64,000 nucleotides of DNA from JAXLWB01 sp046328715 (GCA_046328715.1 JAXLWB010000007.1:124001-188000); one strand, 5' to 3'; positions 24,809-33,432 are shown, numbered from the stretch's first letter. Numbers and translations: made by a program. Notes: a model not told the origin generated them from the sequence alone.

Positions 24809-27205
24809 CTATGGACTCTTCTCAAAAGTGTATTCGGTGACACCCGAACCCATCACGGCAACCGGTTTTCCATCCTTTTGCTGGAGCTTGATCAGCAGAC
24901 CGGGCAGGGGCGGATCGATCAGCATGTACCCTTCAAACTCACCCTTCTCGTTGTTCTTGGGCAAGAGATCGCTGGCAAACTCACCAAAGTCTGCGTGCAG
25001 CTTGTTGTCCTCAAGTGACAGCGTCATGTTACCCAACGCATCGCTCTGATAGCCGCCCAAGTATGGTTCCACCTCGCTCACGGCCAGCGTAGAACTAATC
25101 TGCCCTTGCAATTTGGCACCTGCCTTGGCAATCTCTTGCACCATAAAGTCCAGACTGGCGGCGACCGTCGACTCTTGTTCAAAGACCAATTCAAACAGAC
25201 GTTCACTGACTGCGCCGCTAAAGTTGTTGGTCCCCTGCGCATTGGTGAGTATAATAATTCCTAGCCCACCCTCACCGGCATCGGGCAGGAACTTGAATTC
25301 GGAAGTAAAGCCCAGAGTATTTCCGCCGTGGTCGATCATCCTCTGCCCTTTGTAGTCGCCAATCATCCAACCCAGTCCATAACTGGTCTGCTCGGAAATT
25401 TTGATTTGGGGCTTGCGCGTCTCATTGAGATTTTCCTCGGAGACAATGCGTTCGCCATCTGCATTGACACCGTCTTTCAACTGCATGATCATGTACTTCG
25501 ACATATCTTCCAGCGTTGACCAATGTGCGCCTGCCGGAGCTACGGGGATCAGTACCTTTTCCGAATCCAAGGAGATTGGCTCATATTGATTTCGGTAGTT
25601 GTATCCGTGTGGTATTGCGTAGTTGCCATCCGCCTCGACTTCGTCAAAGGAGAGCGTTGTGCGATTCATCCCCAACGGGTCAAGCACGCGTGCTTGCAGC
25701 GCAGCAACGTAATTTGCTGCGAGGTTTGTCTGTTCGCCGCTGGCTGCTACACCGGCAATATAGCCGCCTGTCGCCACCATCTGATTGCTATACTGAAAGG
25801 CCTCGCCAAAGTCGGTGAAGAACTCGAAGTCGGACAACGAAGCCACAAGGTCTTCCGCACTTAACGTGTTGGCATTGAGGATGAACTCTAGGTCGCGACG
25901 GGGCACACCCGTACAGGCACAGACCAAGTTGCGCATCGTGATCGTCTTGCTTAATTCGGGATCTTTGACGGCAAATTTTGGATAGATTTGGCTTGCAGGC
26001 GTATCCCATTGCATCTTGCCATCATCGACGAGTGTGGCCATCATCAAAGTGGTCAAACTTTTGCCAGTGGAACCGATCATCATGTGTGTCTGTGGGGTGA
26101 TGGGATCGCCAGCTTCGTTACGTACGCCGAAACCCTGGCTGTAGACGACTTCATTGTTCTGTACAATGGCAACGGCTGCGCCAGGAATGTTGAGCTTGGG
26201 CATCCAGTCGTTGATAAAGGTCTCCAGTTGGCTAGTAATGCTTTCATCGACCGGTAACGGCGTGGCCTTACTCAGATTGGTCTTCTCGAACGAGAGAATA
26301 TCGAGCCCACTTTGGATAATATTGATCTGGGCAGCGCGTTTTTCTGTGGTGGCTAAGTCTCCATCGAATAGGAGAATATAGGCATTGCCCTCAAATAGAG
26401 AAGCTCCAGCTTGGACGATGCGATCCTGGGGAGTGTCGTAGGTAACGACCAAATTCTTCTCCGAACCATCGCTTGCAGGTGGCTCCATTGAGTTACTTTC
26501 GGCAAGGCTAAAGTTGGAATCGACCTTGCTCCAGGCGCTTTTGACTGCCGCATGTAGATCCTCATTCTCAGCCGGTAAAGCCAGCAAGTAGATGTTGATC
26601 TTTTGGTCCGGATCATTAAAGCGGGCGTAGCCTTCCTCCTGGCTGACTGACCAGTTGGTTGGAATGGGCGCGGTAAAAAGCCCTTGTGGATCGCGGTAAA
26701 GCTCGGCACGATTCGCATCACTGGGCGCAGGTAAGGTCTCTGTGGTTGTCTCCGGCGCATTGAGGGCAAAAGTGCCTTCAATGCCAGCCTGGGTAAATGT
26801 ACCGCTGATCGTGCCATCTTCTCTAATCTCGCCTTTGAAGGTTCCCAACTGCGCCCCTTCGAGTATCTGGAAAGAGATGGCGGGAGGTTCGATGCTAATT
26901 TCTTGCAGAGGGATATCGCTTGCCCCTTGCTGCGGAATATCGATAGTGCCCCGGTAATTTTCGTCATCGACTTGCAACTTGACGATGATTTCCAAGTCTA
27001 ATCCAGCAATTTGCAGCTTGCCCTGATAGGTTCCTGCCACGTCGCGATTGACGGTAGACGACGTACTCGCCTCTGTGGGTGTCTGGCTTGGTACAGGCGT
27101 GCTAGATAGCGGCCGTTGGATCGGCTGACAAGCTGTCAGCAGCAGAATCGTCGCGCTACAGACAGTTTGATAGAGCCATCTGTGTCCACGTTTGTTCAGT
27201 TTCAT
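24809..27205 (-). CDS. Lipoprotein serine hydrolase (class C beta-lactamase-like)
   Basis: About 798 residues. The N-terminal signal with lipobox LLTAC (Cys 26) and a Ser/Thr/Pro linker (STPVPSQTPTEAS) predict an anchored extracellular enzyme. Residues about 55-150 are a beta-rich domain (VAGTYQGKLQIAGLDLEII), residues about 165-310 a second one (LYRDPQGLFTAPIPTNWSV). A penicillin-binding/beta-lactamase-C-like domain follows from about 320: SxxK motif STGK (Ser 379, Lys 382), YSN (Tyr 472) and HGG in MIDHGGNTLGF. All three catalytic motifs are intact. Such proteins are usually peptidases or esterases rather than drug-hydrolysing lactamases. ATG 27205 follows CAGGAGACAC. Confidence 0.85.
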   Translation of the reverse strand: MKLNKRGHRWLYQTVCSATILLLTACQPIQRPLSSTPVPSQTPTEASTSSTVNRDVAGTYQGKLQIAGLDLEIIVKLQVDDENYRGTIDIPQQGASDIPLQEISIEPPAISFQILEGAQLGTFKGEIREDGTISGTFTQAGIEGTFALNAPETTTETLPAPSDANRAELYRDPQGLFTAPIPTNWSVSQEEGYARFNDPDQKINIYLLALPAENEDLHAAVKSAWSKVDSNFSLAESNSMEPPASDGSEKNLVVTYDTPQDRIVQAGASLFEGNAYILLFDGDLATTEKRAAQINIIQSGLDILSFEKTNLSKATPLPVDESITSQLETFINDWMPKLNIPGAAVAIVQNNEVVYSQGFGVRNEAGDPITPQTHMMIGSTGKSLTTLMMATLVDDGKMQWDTPASQIYPKFAVKDPELSKTITMRNLVCACTGVPRRDLEFILNANTLSAEDLVASLSDFEFFTDFGEAFQYSNQMVATGGYIAGVAASGEQTNLAANYVAALQARVLDPLGMNRTTLSFDEVEADGNYAIPHGYNYRNQYEPISLDSEKVLIPVAPAGAHWSTLEDMSKYMIMQLKDGVNADGERIVSEENLNETRKPQIKISEQTSYGLGWMIGDYKGQRMIDHGGNTLGFTSEFKFLPDAGEGGLGIIILTNAQGTNNFSGAVSERLFELVFEQESTVAASLDFMVQEIAKAGAKLQGQISSTLAVSEVEPYLGGYQSDALGNMTLSLEDNKLHADFGEFASDLLPKNNEKGEFEGYMLIDPPLPGLLIKLQQKDGKPVAVMGSGVTEYTFEKSP

Positions 27206-27388
27206 GTTGTGTCTCCTGGATGGATTTGTTGAGCAAGCGAGCAATACGGCTCATTGCTGCTTCTTTTAGTCTTGCTGGGGAAGGATAAGGCCACCAACAA
27301 TGTTGCCAAGAGGCAACAATAATGATCTTTACGTACAAACGTCAAATGGGTTGCTCATTCCCCTTACACATGTAGAGGATTAACAGGA

Positions 27389-27739
27389 CTATTGATCTTC
27401 TTCCTTTGTAACTCCCCTCTGTCGCTGCCGATTGGCCAAATGATACGAGCGCTCCAGCAGCTTGACCGCCTTTGCCACATCCTCTGCCTGGCGAATATAG
27501 AAACTGACCCAGCCGCTATCTTGGAGTAGATGATGCGGTTCGGCTTCGCCTGCTGCAACTAGCTCGTTGCGTATCTTGGTTGGGAAAGGAATGTCCACCA
27601 TCGTGTCGCCGTGGATATGACCGATCTCCCGCGTGCCAAACAGGTATTCCGTGCCGCCAAAACGATGAGGAACGGCGCTCATTCCTTCCCAGGTTAATAC
27701 CTCTGCTGTAATTCGCTCACGACTGCCAGTCACTGCCAT
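27389..27739 (-). CDS. DUF5519 (luciferase-like domain) protein
   Basis: About 116 residues. GGTEYLFGTREIGHIHGD, then VDIPFPTKIRNELV, and HHLLQDSGWVSFYI match the small DUF5519 family (named 'luciferase' in Pfam without shown luminescence). The HIHGD and HHLLxDSGW motifs are the conserved core. GGAGCGAGCT before ATG 27739 supports this start over an in-frame codon at 27769. It lies upstream of the serine hydrolase on the same strand with a 183-base gap, so co-transcription is uncertain. Function unknown. Confidence 0.75.
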   Translation of the reverse strand: MAVTGSRERITAEVLTWEGMSAVPHRFGGTEYLFGTREIGHIHGDTMVDIPFPTKIRNELVAAGEAEPHHLLQDSGWVSFYIRQAEDVAKAVKLLERSYHLANRQRQRGVTKEEDQ

Positions 27740-27881
27740 AGCTCGCTCCTGTTCACTCGACAACCACAAGGTAATCTCAATGAGTTAGGATAGCAGAGAG
27801 GATTATGCTCTATCTGTTATACTAACTCCGATAGTAGTTATCTGGCGGACTCTACACCTCAAAATCAATAGGTAATATCCA

Positions 27882-27903
27882 TGTTCCTTGATTTCCGTGT
27901 TTA
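27882..27903 (+). repeat. Single arm of the TTCCGTGT palindrome family
   Basis: tgttccttgatttccgtgtt (27882-27901, continuing to 27903) matches one arm of the long palindrome at 52271-52339. Only one arm is present, in the leader of the ECF sigma factor gene, so it is probably a truncated copy of that repeat. No hairpin is expected here. Confidence 0.5.
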
Positions 27904-27924
27904 CGTAGAAACAAAGGACTTTAC

Positions 27925-29175
27925 ATGACGAGTGACGATATGGCTGAAAATCTTGATAAGCTGATCGACAGCCTGTACCGTAACGAGTCGCGCCGCATCC
28001 TGGCCACACTGATCCGGCTGCTAGGCGACTTTGACCTGGCCGAAGATGCCCTGCACGATGCCTTTCGAGCTGCCGTGGAGCAGTGGGCACGGGACGGCGT
28101 TCCTGCAAACCCACGCGCTTGGTTGGTTTCGGCAGGGCGCTTTAAGGCCATCGACACGCTGCGTCGCCGTGCCCGTTTCGATGCTTCCTTGAATGAACTA
28201 GCCGAGCAACTCGACCAGAAAACCGATGATTTTTTAACCAAAGATGCCGAAGCGATTGCAGATGACCGCTTGCGACTGATCTTTACCTGTTGCCATCCTG
28301 CCTTGCCTCCGGAAGCACGGGTCGCCTTGACCTTGCGCGAGGTATGCGGCCTGACCACTGAGGCAATCGCCCATGCCTTTCTGACCTCGCCTTCTACACT
28401 GGCGCAGCGCATTGTGCGTGCCAAAAACAAAATTCGGGATGCACACATCGCCTACGAAGTGCCTGCACCCGCGCAATTGCCTGCACGCTTGGCGGCTGTG
28501 TTGCAAGTGATTTATTTAGTCTTTAACGAAGGCTACTCAGCCTCGTCAGGAGAATCCTTGACACGCCCGGATCTCTCCGGCGAGGCGATCCGTTTGCAGC
28601 GACTGTTGGTCGAATTATTGCCCGAGGCAGAGACAATCGGGTTGCTGGCACTGATGCTGCTACATGAGGCCCGCCGAGATACGCGCACCACTCCCGAAGG
28701 TGACCTGATTCCACTCGAAGAACAAGATCGCTCCCGTTGGAATCGTGAACAGATTGACGAAGGCGTTGCCCTCGTGCAGCGGGCATTGGCGTCGCACAAT
28801 GTTGGGCTTTACACGCTTCAAGCTGCTCTTGCTGCCACCCATGCCACGGCACCAACGTTTGAGGAGACAGATTGGTCACAAATCGTCAGTTTGTATGACT
28901 TGCTTTTACAGGCTGCTCCTTCTCCTGTGGTTGAGTTGAATCGTGCTGTAGCCGTGGCCATGCGTGATGGTCCACCTGCCGGGCTTGCCTTAATTGACGC
29001 CATCCTCGCCCACAGTGAGTTGGCAAACTACCATCTTGCCCATGCCGCCCGCGCCGATCTCTATCGCCGACTTGGAAGGCTCGCCGAAGCTCGCACTGCC
29101 TATGAGCAAGCACTGAGGCTAAGTGAACAAGAGCCAGAACGGCGCTTTCTGGAGCGGCGACTACGTGAGCTGTAG
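27925..29175 (+). CDS. ECF42-type RNA polymerase sigma factor with C-terminal extension
   Basis: A 416-residue ECF sigma factor. Sigma region 2 spans about residues 8-75 (LIDSLYRNESRRILATLIRLL, DLAEDALHDAF, PRAWLVSAGRFKAID). Region 4 spans about 105-165 (RLIFTCCHPAL, LTLREVCGLTTEAIA, AQRIVRAKNKIRDA). A 200-residue C-terminal extension (DUF6596/TPR-like) follows, with LVFNEGYSAS, ELNRAVAVAMRDGPPAG and YHLAHAARADLYRRLGR. This architecture with YCII/DGPF genes next door is the definition of group ECF42, which lacks an anti-sigma factor and whose C-terminus controls activity. ATG 27925 follows AAAGGAC. Its target promoter is probably the one at 29284-29310. Confidence 0.9.
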   Translation: MTSDDMAENLDKLIDSLYRNESRRILATLIRLLGDFDLAEDALHDAFRAAVEQWARDGVPANPRAWLVSAGRFKAIDTLRRRARFDASLNELAEQLDQKTDDFLTKDAEAIADDRLRLIFTCCHPALPPEARVALTLREVCGLTTEAIAHAFLTSPSTLAQRIVRAKNKIRDAHIAYEVPAPAQLPARLAAVLQVIYLVFNEGYSASSGESLTRPDLSGEAIRLQRLLVELLPEAETIGLLALMLLHEARRDTRTTPEGDLIPLEEQDRSRWNREQIDEGVALVQRALASHNVGLYTLQAALAATHATAPTFEETDWSQIVSLYDLLLQAAPSPVVELNRAVAVAMRDGPPAGLALIDAILAHSELANYHLAHAARADLYRRLGRLAEARTAYEQALRLSEQEPERRFLERRLREL

Positions 29176-29283
29176 CTGAGGTTTTGCAACGACCTTGCTT
29201 CCTTGTGTCTTTGCCTTAAAACAACGCTAGCGCATTACAAGTTATAACCAATTTCACCAACTTTGAAAATTCGTCGCGAAAAA

Positions 29284-29310
29284 TGTCGAAAATCTGTTTT
29301 GCCAATCGAT
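29284..29310 (+). promoter_or_regulatory. Candidate ECF42-dependent promoter
   Basis: TGTCGA at 29284-29289 and CGAT at 29307-29310, 17 bases apart, match what I recall of the ECF42 promoter pattern (TGTCGA in the -35, CGA/TC in the -10). It is located between the ECF42 gene and its DGPF-type partner, where such a promoter is expected. Transcription would start near 29317, leaving a leader of about 90 bases. Confidence 0.6.
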
Positions 29311-29406
29311 TATTTGATAGCAAGTGCTAAAACACGTTGAGGAATCAGCGATAATGCGCTGACGAAGGTTGATTGAACATAAAAATTACACAAAAAGGAG
29401 AATACC

Positions 29407-29763
29407 ATGCAATTCTTAGTCTACGATCCCAACTGGAACCCCGAAACCCCGGCACAGCCACCTTCCCCGGAATTTTTTGCCGAGATGGGCAAATTTATCG
29501 GCGAAGCCATGCAAGCTGGTAGCTTAGTGACGACGGGTGCCTGTCCGCCCAAGGGAACACGACTCAAGCTGGCAGAGGGCAAGTTCACTGTAACCGATGG
29601 CCCTTTCATTGAGTTGAAAGAACTCACCGGCGGTTTTGCCGTGATCAACGCCAATTCGCTTGAAGAGGCTGTCGAATGGTGCAAACGCTTCCGCCAGATC
29701 GTCGGCGAGGGCGAGACGGAGATTGTACCGATCATCGGGCCGGGCAATATGGGTGCGCGCTAA
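29407..29763 (+). CDS. YCII-related protein with DGPF motif
   Basis: A 118-residue protein of the YCII/DGPF family. It starts MQFLVYDPNW, carries the diagnostic TDGPFIELKELTGGF and ends EIVPIIGP. YCII folds are ferredoxin-like dimers; the actinobacterial and Chloroflexota DGPF proteins are the standard neighbours and likely targets of ECF42 sigma factors, but their chemistry is unknown. ATG 29407 follows AAAAAGGAGAATACC. The candidate ECF42 promoter lies about 100 bases upstream. A perfect 17-bp hairpin separates it from the next YCII-like gene. Confidence 0.85.
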   Translation: MQFLVYDPNWNPETPAQPPSPEFFAEMGKFIGEAMQAGSLVTTGACPPKGTRLKLAEGKFTVTDGPFIELKELTGGFAVINANSLEEAVEWCKRFRQIVGEGETEIVPIIGPGNMGAR

Positions 29764-29773
29764 ATAGTGTGAT

Positions 29774-29817
29774 GAGAAGATTGGGAGATTGCACTTCGCG
29801 AATCTCCCAATCTTCTC
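29774..29817. terminator. Perfect 17-bp hairpin, AGATTGGGAGATT family
   Basis: gagaagattgggagatt (29774-29790) and aatctcccaatcttctc (29801-29817) are perfect complements around a ten-base loop. It lies between the two YCII genes on the same strand and could attenuate read-through. The sequence matches the repeat family found at 6689, 44426, 53208 and 56883. Confidence 0.65.
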
Positions 29818-29854
29818 TGTAACGTTTCGGTTGTGATTACCGAGAGAGGCAAAG

Positions 29855-30208
29855 ATGACCTATCTATTTCTGGCCTATGAGGATGATCACGAGAAGATGA
29901 CAATGACATCGAGTGAACACGAGCGTTTGAAGGAAGCCTGTCTTGCAAATGATGAAGCCTTACGCCAACGGGGGCATCTGCTGCTAAGTAAAGATTTACA
30001 TGACGATAGTCCCACCGTGATCTTACAACTTGATCGGGCTGAACTGTCACTGCTCGAAGGCTCGCTTTGCCAGAAAAAGTCGCCCATATCGGAATTATTC
30101 ATCATCAACGCCAGGGATCTCAATGAAGCGATCCGCCTTGCTTCGCAGATGCCACAGCTAAAACTAGGTGCCATTGAGGTGAGAACGATCACCCATTTTG
30201 ATTGGTAA
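29855..30208 (+). CDS. YCII-like protein without DGPF motif
   Basis: A 117-residue protein. MTYLFLAYEDDHEKMTM, HERLKEACLANDEALRQRGHLL and LFIINARDLNEAIRLASQMP follow the YCII fold pattern, but the DGPF loop is replaced by QKKSPISELF. It is a divergent second partner of the ECF42 sigma factor. ATG 29855 follows GAGAGAGGCAAAG. It overlaps or nearly touches the DoxX-like gene downstream, so these two are co-transcribed. Role unknown; a sensor or dioxygenase-like binding role is only a guess from the fold. Confidence 0.7.
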   Translation: MTYLFLAYEDDHEKMTMTSSEHERLKEACLANDEALRQRGHLLLSKDLHDDSPTVILQLDRAELSLLEGSLCQKKSPISELFIINARDLNEAIRLASQMPQLKLGAIEVRTITHFDW

Positions 30209-30233
30209 CAAACGCAATAATGGAGGCAATTTT

Positions 30234-30644
30234 ATGACTTCGACAATTCAAACAACTGCTTCAACCTCGAAAGCTTCACGCTGGGCAGGCTATACACTCA
30301 GCGTGTTGGCCATCCTCTTTCTGCTTTTTGACGGAACAATCAAAGTCTTGCAACTCCCGGTTGCGGTCGAATCAACGACGCAGCTTGGCTACGCTGCAAA
30401 CTTGCTGCTGAGTATAGGCCTCGTCGAGCTTGCCTGTCTGCTTCTCTATGCGCTTCCACAAACTGCCATTCTCGGTGCGATTTTGATGACAGGCTATCTT
30501 GGCGGTGCTGTTGCCACCCATGTGCGGGCAGGCTCAGATTGGTTTTCGCTGATCTTTCCGTTTATGATTGGCGCACTACTTTGGGGTGGGTTGTATTTGC
30601 GCAATGAAACAGTGCGTAAGCTGATTCCATTGCTTCGTAATTAG
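30234..30644 (+). CDS. DoxX-like integral membrane protein
   Basis: About 136 residues with four predicted membrane segments: AGYTLSVLAILFLLFDGTIK, LLLSIGLVELACLLLYAL, AILGAILMTGYLGGAVATHV and LIFPFMIGALLWGGLYL. The first segment and the GYLGGAVATHVR motif place it in the DoxX-like family. These small proteins are linked to redox or thiol stress in some bacteria; most are unstudied. ATG 30234 is chosen because GGAGG precedes it; the in-frame start at 30198 would overlap the YCII-like gene. It belongs to the ECF42-associated group by position. Confidence 0.8.
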   Translation: MTSTIQTTASTSKASRWAGYTLSVLAILFLLFDGTIKVLQLPVAVESTTQLGYAANLLLSIGLVELACLLLYALPQTAILGAILMTGYLGGAVATHVRAGSDWFSLIFPFMIGALLWGGLYLRNETVRKLIPLLRN

Positions 30645-30655
30645 GAGAGTGTTTA

Positions 30656-31102
30656 ATGCAATTTCGAACGACGATTCTACAGGGAGATAAAACAACCACT
30701 GGGATTCAGGTTCCGTCAGAAGTTGTTGAGAGTCTGGGAGCCGGAAAGCGTCCCCCTGTTCGGGTTACAATCAAAGGCTATACCTATCGCAGTAGCATTG
30801 CGGTAATGGGTGGAGTCTATATGGTTGGGGTGAGTGCCGAACATCGCAAAGGGGCGGGCGTTGCTGGAGGCGATACTGTAGATGTCGATATTGAATTAGA
30901 TACCGAACCGCGCACAGTCACTGTGCCAGATGACTTTCAAGCCGCACTGGAGCAGGACGCTGAAGCCAAACGTTTCTTTGAAGGGTTATCTTACAGCAAC
31001 AAACTAAGGCTTGTACTTGCGATTGAGGATGCCAAAACGGCAGAAACTCGACAACGGCGCATCGTTAAAACCGTTAGCCAACTACACGATGGCAAAGCCT
31101 GA
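30656..31102 (+). CDS. DUF1905/YdeI-like (OmpD-associated) protein
   Basis: A 148-residue soluble protein. Residues about 1-90 are a DUF1905 beta-barrel-like domain (IQVPSEVVESLGAGKRPPVRVTI, YRSSIAVMGGVYMVGVSAEHR, GDTVDVDIELDTEPR). The C-terminal helical part (ALEQDAEAKRFFEGLSYSNK, ETRQRRIVKTV) is the YdeI/OmpD-associated domain, linked to bacteriocin or peptide tolerance in some proteobacteria. AGGAGAG precedes ATG 30656, 11 bases after the DoxX-like stop, so it is co-transcribed with it. Function inferred only from family. Confidence 0.8.
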   Translation: MQFRTTILQGDKTTTGIQVPSEVVESLGAGKRPPVRVTIKGYTYRSSIAVMGGVYMVGVSAEHRKGAGVAGGDTVDVDIELDTEPRTVTVPDDFQAALEQDAEAKRFFEGLSYSNKLRLVLAIEDAKTAETRQRRIVKTVSQLHDGKA

Positions 31103-31233
31103 CCAATAGACAAAACAAGGAAAGCTTGCACAATTACACTGCGTAAGGGCACATCCTGGCAGTTGCTCATGTGTGGGCAGCAACAGGGCAGCGGCAAGCG
31201 AATGCTCCTACAAAAAGACAAGAAGGGGGAACT

Positions 31234-31806
31234 ATGTCCGAAAAATCCGAGCGTGATCAAAAGATGTTCCAATCCTATCTGGATAATATCAAGGCCAAAA
31301 CTGGCAAGACTGCCGAGGATTTTCGGCTGGAGGCGGCGGAGAAAGGCTTGGTGAAAAACGGCGAAATCGTCGGTTGGCTCAAGAGTGACTATGGGCTGGG
31401 GCACGGTCATGCCAATGCCATTGCGCATGTGATCTTGTCGCATGGGCAGGAAGAGGTAAACAAAGAAGATTCCATCGCAGCCCATTTTACCGGCAAAAAA
31501 GCAGCTTGGCGTCAACCCTATGATGAAATCATGACGAGGATCCAGCAATTTGGAGCGGATGTGGATGTAGAGGCTGGCAAGACATACATTAGCCTACTGC
31601 GTGGCCCTAAGAAATTTGGCATTGTGCAAGTTTCAGGCGATCGGCTCGACCTTGGCATCAAACGCAAAGATGTCGCTCCCACTGAGCGATTTGAAGCAGC
31701 AGGAAGCTGGAACAGCATGATGACCCATCGGGCGCGCATCAGTGAAGCGCAAGGAATCGATGATGAACTTCTCTCCTGGTTGCAAGAAGCCTACAATGCC
31801 GCCTAG
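31234..31806 (+). CDS. DUF4287/DUF5655 protein, paralogue of 24023
   Basis: About 190 residues, closely parallel to the protein at 24023-24583: YLDNIKAKTGKTAEDFR, IVGWLKSDYGLGHGHANAI, HFTGKKAAWR, FGIVQVSGDRLDLGIKRK and FEAAGSWNSMMTHRARI. Both domains are full length. ATG 31234 follows AAGGGGGAACT; a longer in-frame start at 31171 lacks a ribosome site. The two genes lie 7 kb apart on the same strand among different neighbours, suggesting an old duplication rather than a recent tandem copy. Function unknown. Confidence 0.75.
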   Translation: MSEKSERDQKMFQSYLDNIKAKTGKTAEDFRLEAAEKGLVKNGEIVGWLKSDYGLGHGHANAIAHVILSHGQEEVNKEDSIAAHFTGKKAAWRQPYDEIMTRIQQFGADVDVEAGKTYISLLRGPKKFGIVQVSGDRLDLGIKRKDVAPTERFEAAGSWNSMMTHRARISEAQGIDDELLSWLQEAYNAA

Positions 31807-32071
31807 CGTAGATTATACAATCCGATAGCCTACTGCTGCACTCAAAAGATGAAAATTACGACAGACTCGTAACTCGTAATTCGTAATTCACACATTAGGC
31901 TGATTTCTGGCACTTGCCCTGACAAGTTTCTGGCACGTTACCTGCCTGAAACCAGACCAGCCAAGCGCAGAAACCGGTCGAATTTCGCTGGAATGACTGC
32001 TTTGCATTTGCTACACTGAATACTAGTTTAGGTTGTAAATGCAAATTGTAGGCATAAAAGGAAGTTCGACC

Positions 32072-32545
32072 ATGAAAAATCAAACATCAGCCGCATTTAT
32101 TGGCGCATCTTGGCTCGCCGCAGGCGTAGGCATCCTGAGCTACCTGGTTGGGTTATGGAATTCCGACATGTTGCTCAGCGAAAAGGGCTACTACTTCATC
32201 GTCTTGTTGTACGGTTTATTCTCAGCCATTTCCATCCAGAAAGTCGTGCGTGATCGGCTCGAGGGCATCCCTGTCACCGAACTCTATTACGCCATCTGCT
32301 GGTTTTCGGCGATTGGTGCTATCATCCTGTTGATTGTTGGACTGTGGAATGCCAGCATGTTCTTGAGCGAAAAAGGCTTTTACGCCATGTCCTTTTTGCT
32401 GAGCTTGTTTGCCTCAATTGTCGTGCAAAAGAACACACGCGACCGTCAGATGGAGTACGAGGGTAGTTATAGTAGCTTTAAAACTAACAGCCGCAGCTTG
32501 GAGGAACGAAACGAGGAAAATCTGACCTACTCGGAGAGTGTGTAA
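32072..32545 (+). CDS. YiaA/YiaB family inner membrane protein
   Basis: About 157 residues. The YiaA/B two-helix unit occurs twice: AAFIGASWLAAGVGILSYLV with LLSEKGYYFIVLLYGLFSAI, then FSAIGAIILLIVGLWNASMF with LSEKGFYAMSFLLSLFASI. The repeated LLSEKGYY/FLSEKGFY motif with VVRDR/NTRDR after it is diagnostic. Four membrane segments are expected, with a charged cytoplasmic tail. In E. coli the pair is of unknown role. ATG 32072 follows AAGGAAGTTCGACC. It stands alone between a 265-base spacer with nothing recognised and a terminator. Confidence 0.85.
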   Translation: MKNQTSAAFIGASWLAAGVGILSYLVGLWNSDMLLSEKGYYFIVLLYGLFSAISIQKVVRDRLEGIPVTELYYAICWFSAIGAIILLIVGLWNASMFLSEKGFYAMSFLLSLFASIVVQKNTRDRQMEYEGSYSSFKTNSRSLEERNEENLTYSESV

Positions 32546-32568
32546 GCTTTGAAAATCGTCTCAACCTG

Positions 32569-32618
32569 TGATCCGTGGTGCGTGAACTGTCAATCGGAAA
32601 TTCACGCATCACGGATCA
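32569..32618. terminator. Bidirectional terminator hairpin with T tract
   Basis: tgatccgtggtgcgtgaa (32569-32586) and ttcacgcatcacggatca (32601-32618) pair over 18 bp with one mismatch and are followed by TTTTT. The site separates the convergent YiaA-like and epimerase genes. It is the best Rho-independent terminator candidate in the window. Confidence 0.75.
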
Positions 32619-32621
32619 TTT

Positions 32622-33431
32622 TTACACAATTCCTTCGACTGAATAAGGCAAGCCTTGGGGCCAGACGTCCTTTGGCTCGTAGCCGATGACAGTTCGAGCC
32701 GTTTCGATGTCGAGGCGAGACAGTTTGGACGGACGACTGGTGACAAAGAGGATCACCGATTTACCGGGCGGTGGATTCTCCGATTCAACACAGCGCTCGT
32801 GGAAGAGCTTGGCATCTTCGTGGCTCAAAAAGACATCTGGTCCACGCTCAAAGGCAGCCAGCCGTGCTGCCTCTTCCCGATTGCGGGGCAGCCAGCCAAT
32901 CCGAGCACTGATCACCGAGAGGTTGTGAACTCGGGCGTACATGTCGCCCATCTGCTCGTTCCAGACTTTGGTCAGCGCATAGTGATTGACCGGCATCGGG
33001 CCATCTTCTACCGTCACTGCCCGCCCAGGATAACCGTGACCTGTGACAGTCTGCAAGGTGCTGGCGAGCACCACACGTTTGACTCCCAGATCCTTGGCTG
33101 CCTCGCAGATGTAGTAGGTTCCCACCACGTTCGGTTGTAACAGCACGTCGATGAAATCTGCTGGATTCGGATAGGCACCCAAATGGATAATCACATCCAT
33201 TCCCTCTGCCGCCTGATAGACCTTCTCCTTCTCATTGAGATCGCCCATCACAAAATCGGTCAGACCGGGCGAAGGACGGCGGGCAAAGCCACGCACATAG
33301 TGACCACGACTCAGCAAATGTTGACAGACCGGTTCGCCAATGGCACCGGTAGAACCAGTAACAAGAACACGCTTGGGATTGCTTGCTTTGGATTCAGTTG
33401 ACACAGGTATTTTCGCTTTCTTGCTAAACAA
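32622..33431 (-). CDS. NAD-dependent epimerase/dehydratase (extended SDR)
   Basis: About 269 residues. The Rossmann motif VLVTGSTGAIGEPV, the DLNEKEKVYQAAEGMDVIIHLGA segment and the YALTKVWNEQ motif (Tyr-x-x-x-Lys) mark an extended short-chain dehydrogenase. The short length and VVGTYYICEAA stretch resemble uronate dehydrogenase or UDP-hexose epimerase-like proteins. The C-terminal part holds the substrate pocket and no specificity motif is evident. The start codon is TTG at 33431 or GTG at 33404; neither has a strong ribosome site. It is downstream of two glycosyltransferases on the same strand, so a role in sugar precursor supply is plausible. Confidence 0.75.
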   Translation of the reverse strand: MFSKKAKIPVSTESKASNPKRVLVTGSTGAIGEPVCQHLLSRGHYVRGFARRPSPGLTDFVMGDLNEKEKVYQAAEGMDVIIHLGAYPNPADFIDVLLQPNVVGTYYICEAAKDLGVKRVVLASTLQTVTGHGYPGRAVTVEDGPMPVNHYALTKVWNEQMGDMYARVHNLSVISARIGWLPRNREEAARLAAFERGPDVFLSHEDAKLFHERCVESENPPPGKSVILFVTSRPSKLSRLDIETARTVIGYEPKDVWPQGLPYSVEGIV

Positions 33432-33432
33432 A

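Noticed and set aside
24809..27205. Drug-hydrolysing class C beta-lactamase
   Set aside because: The protein is a large lipoprotein with two extra N-terminal domains and HGG in place of the KTG of true AmpC, so a peptidase/esterase-like role is more likely.
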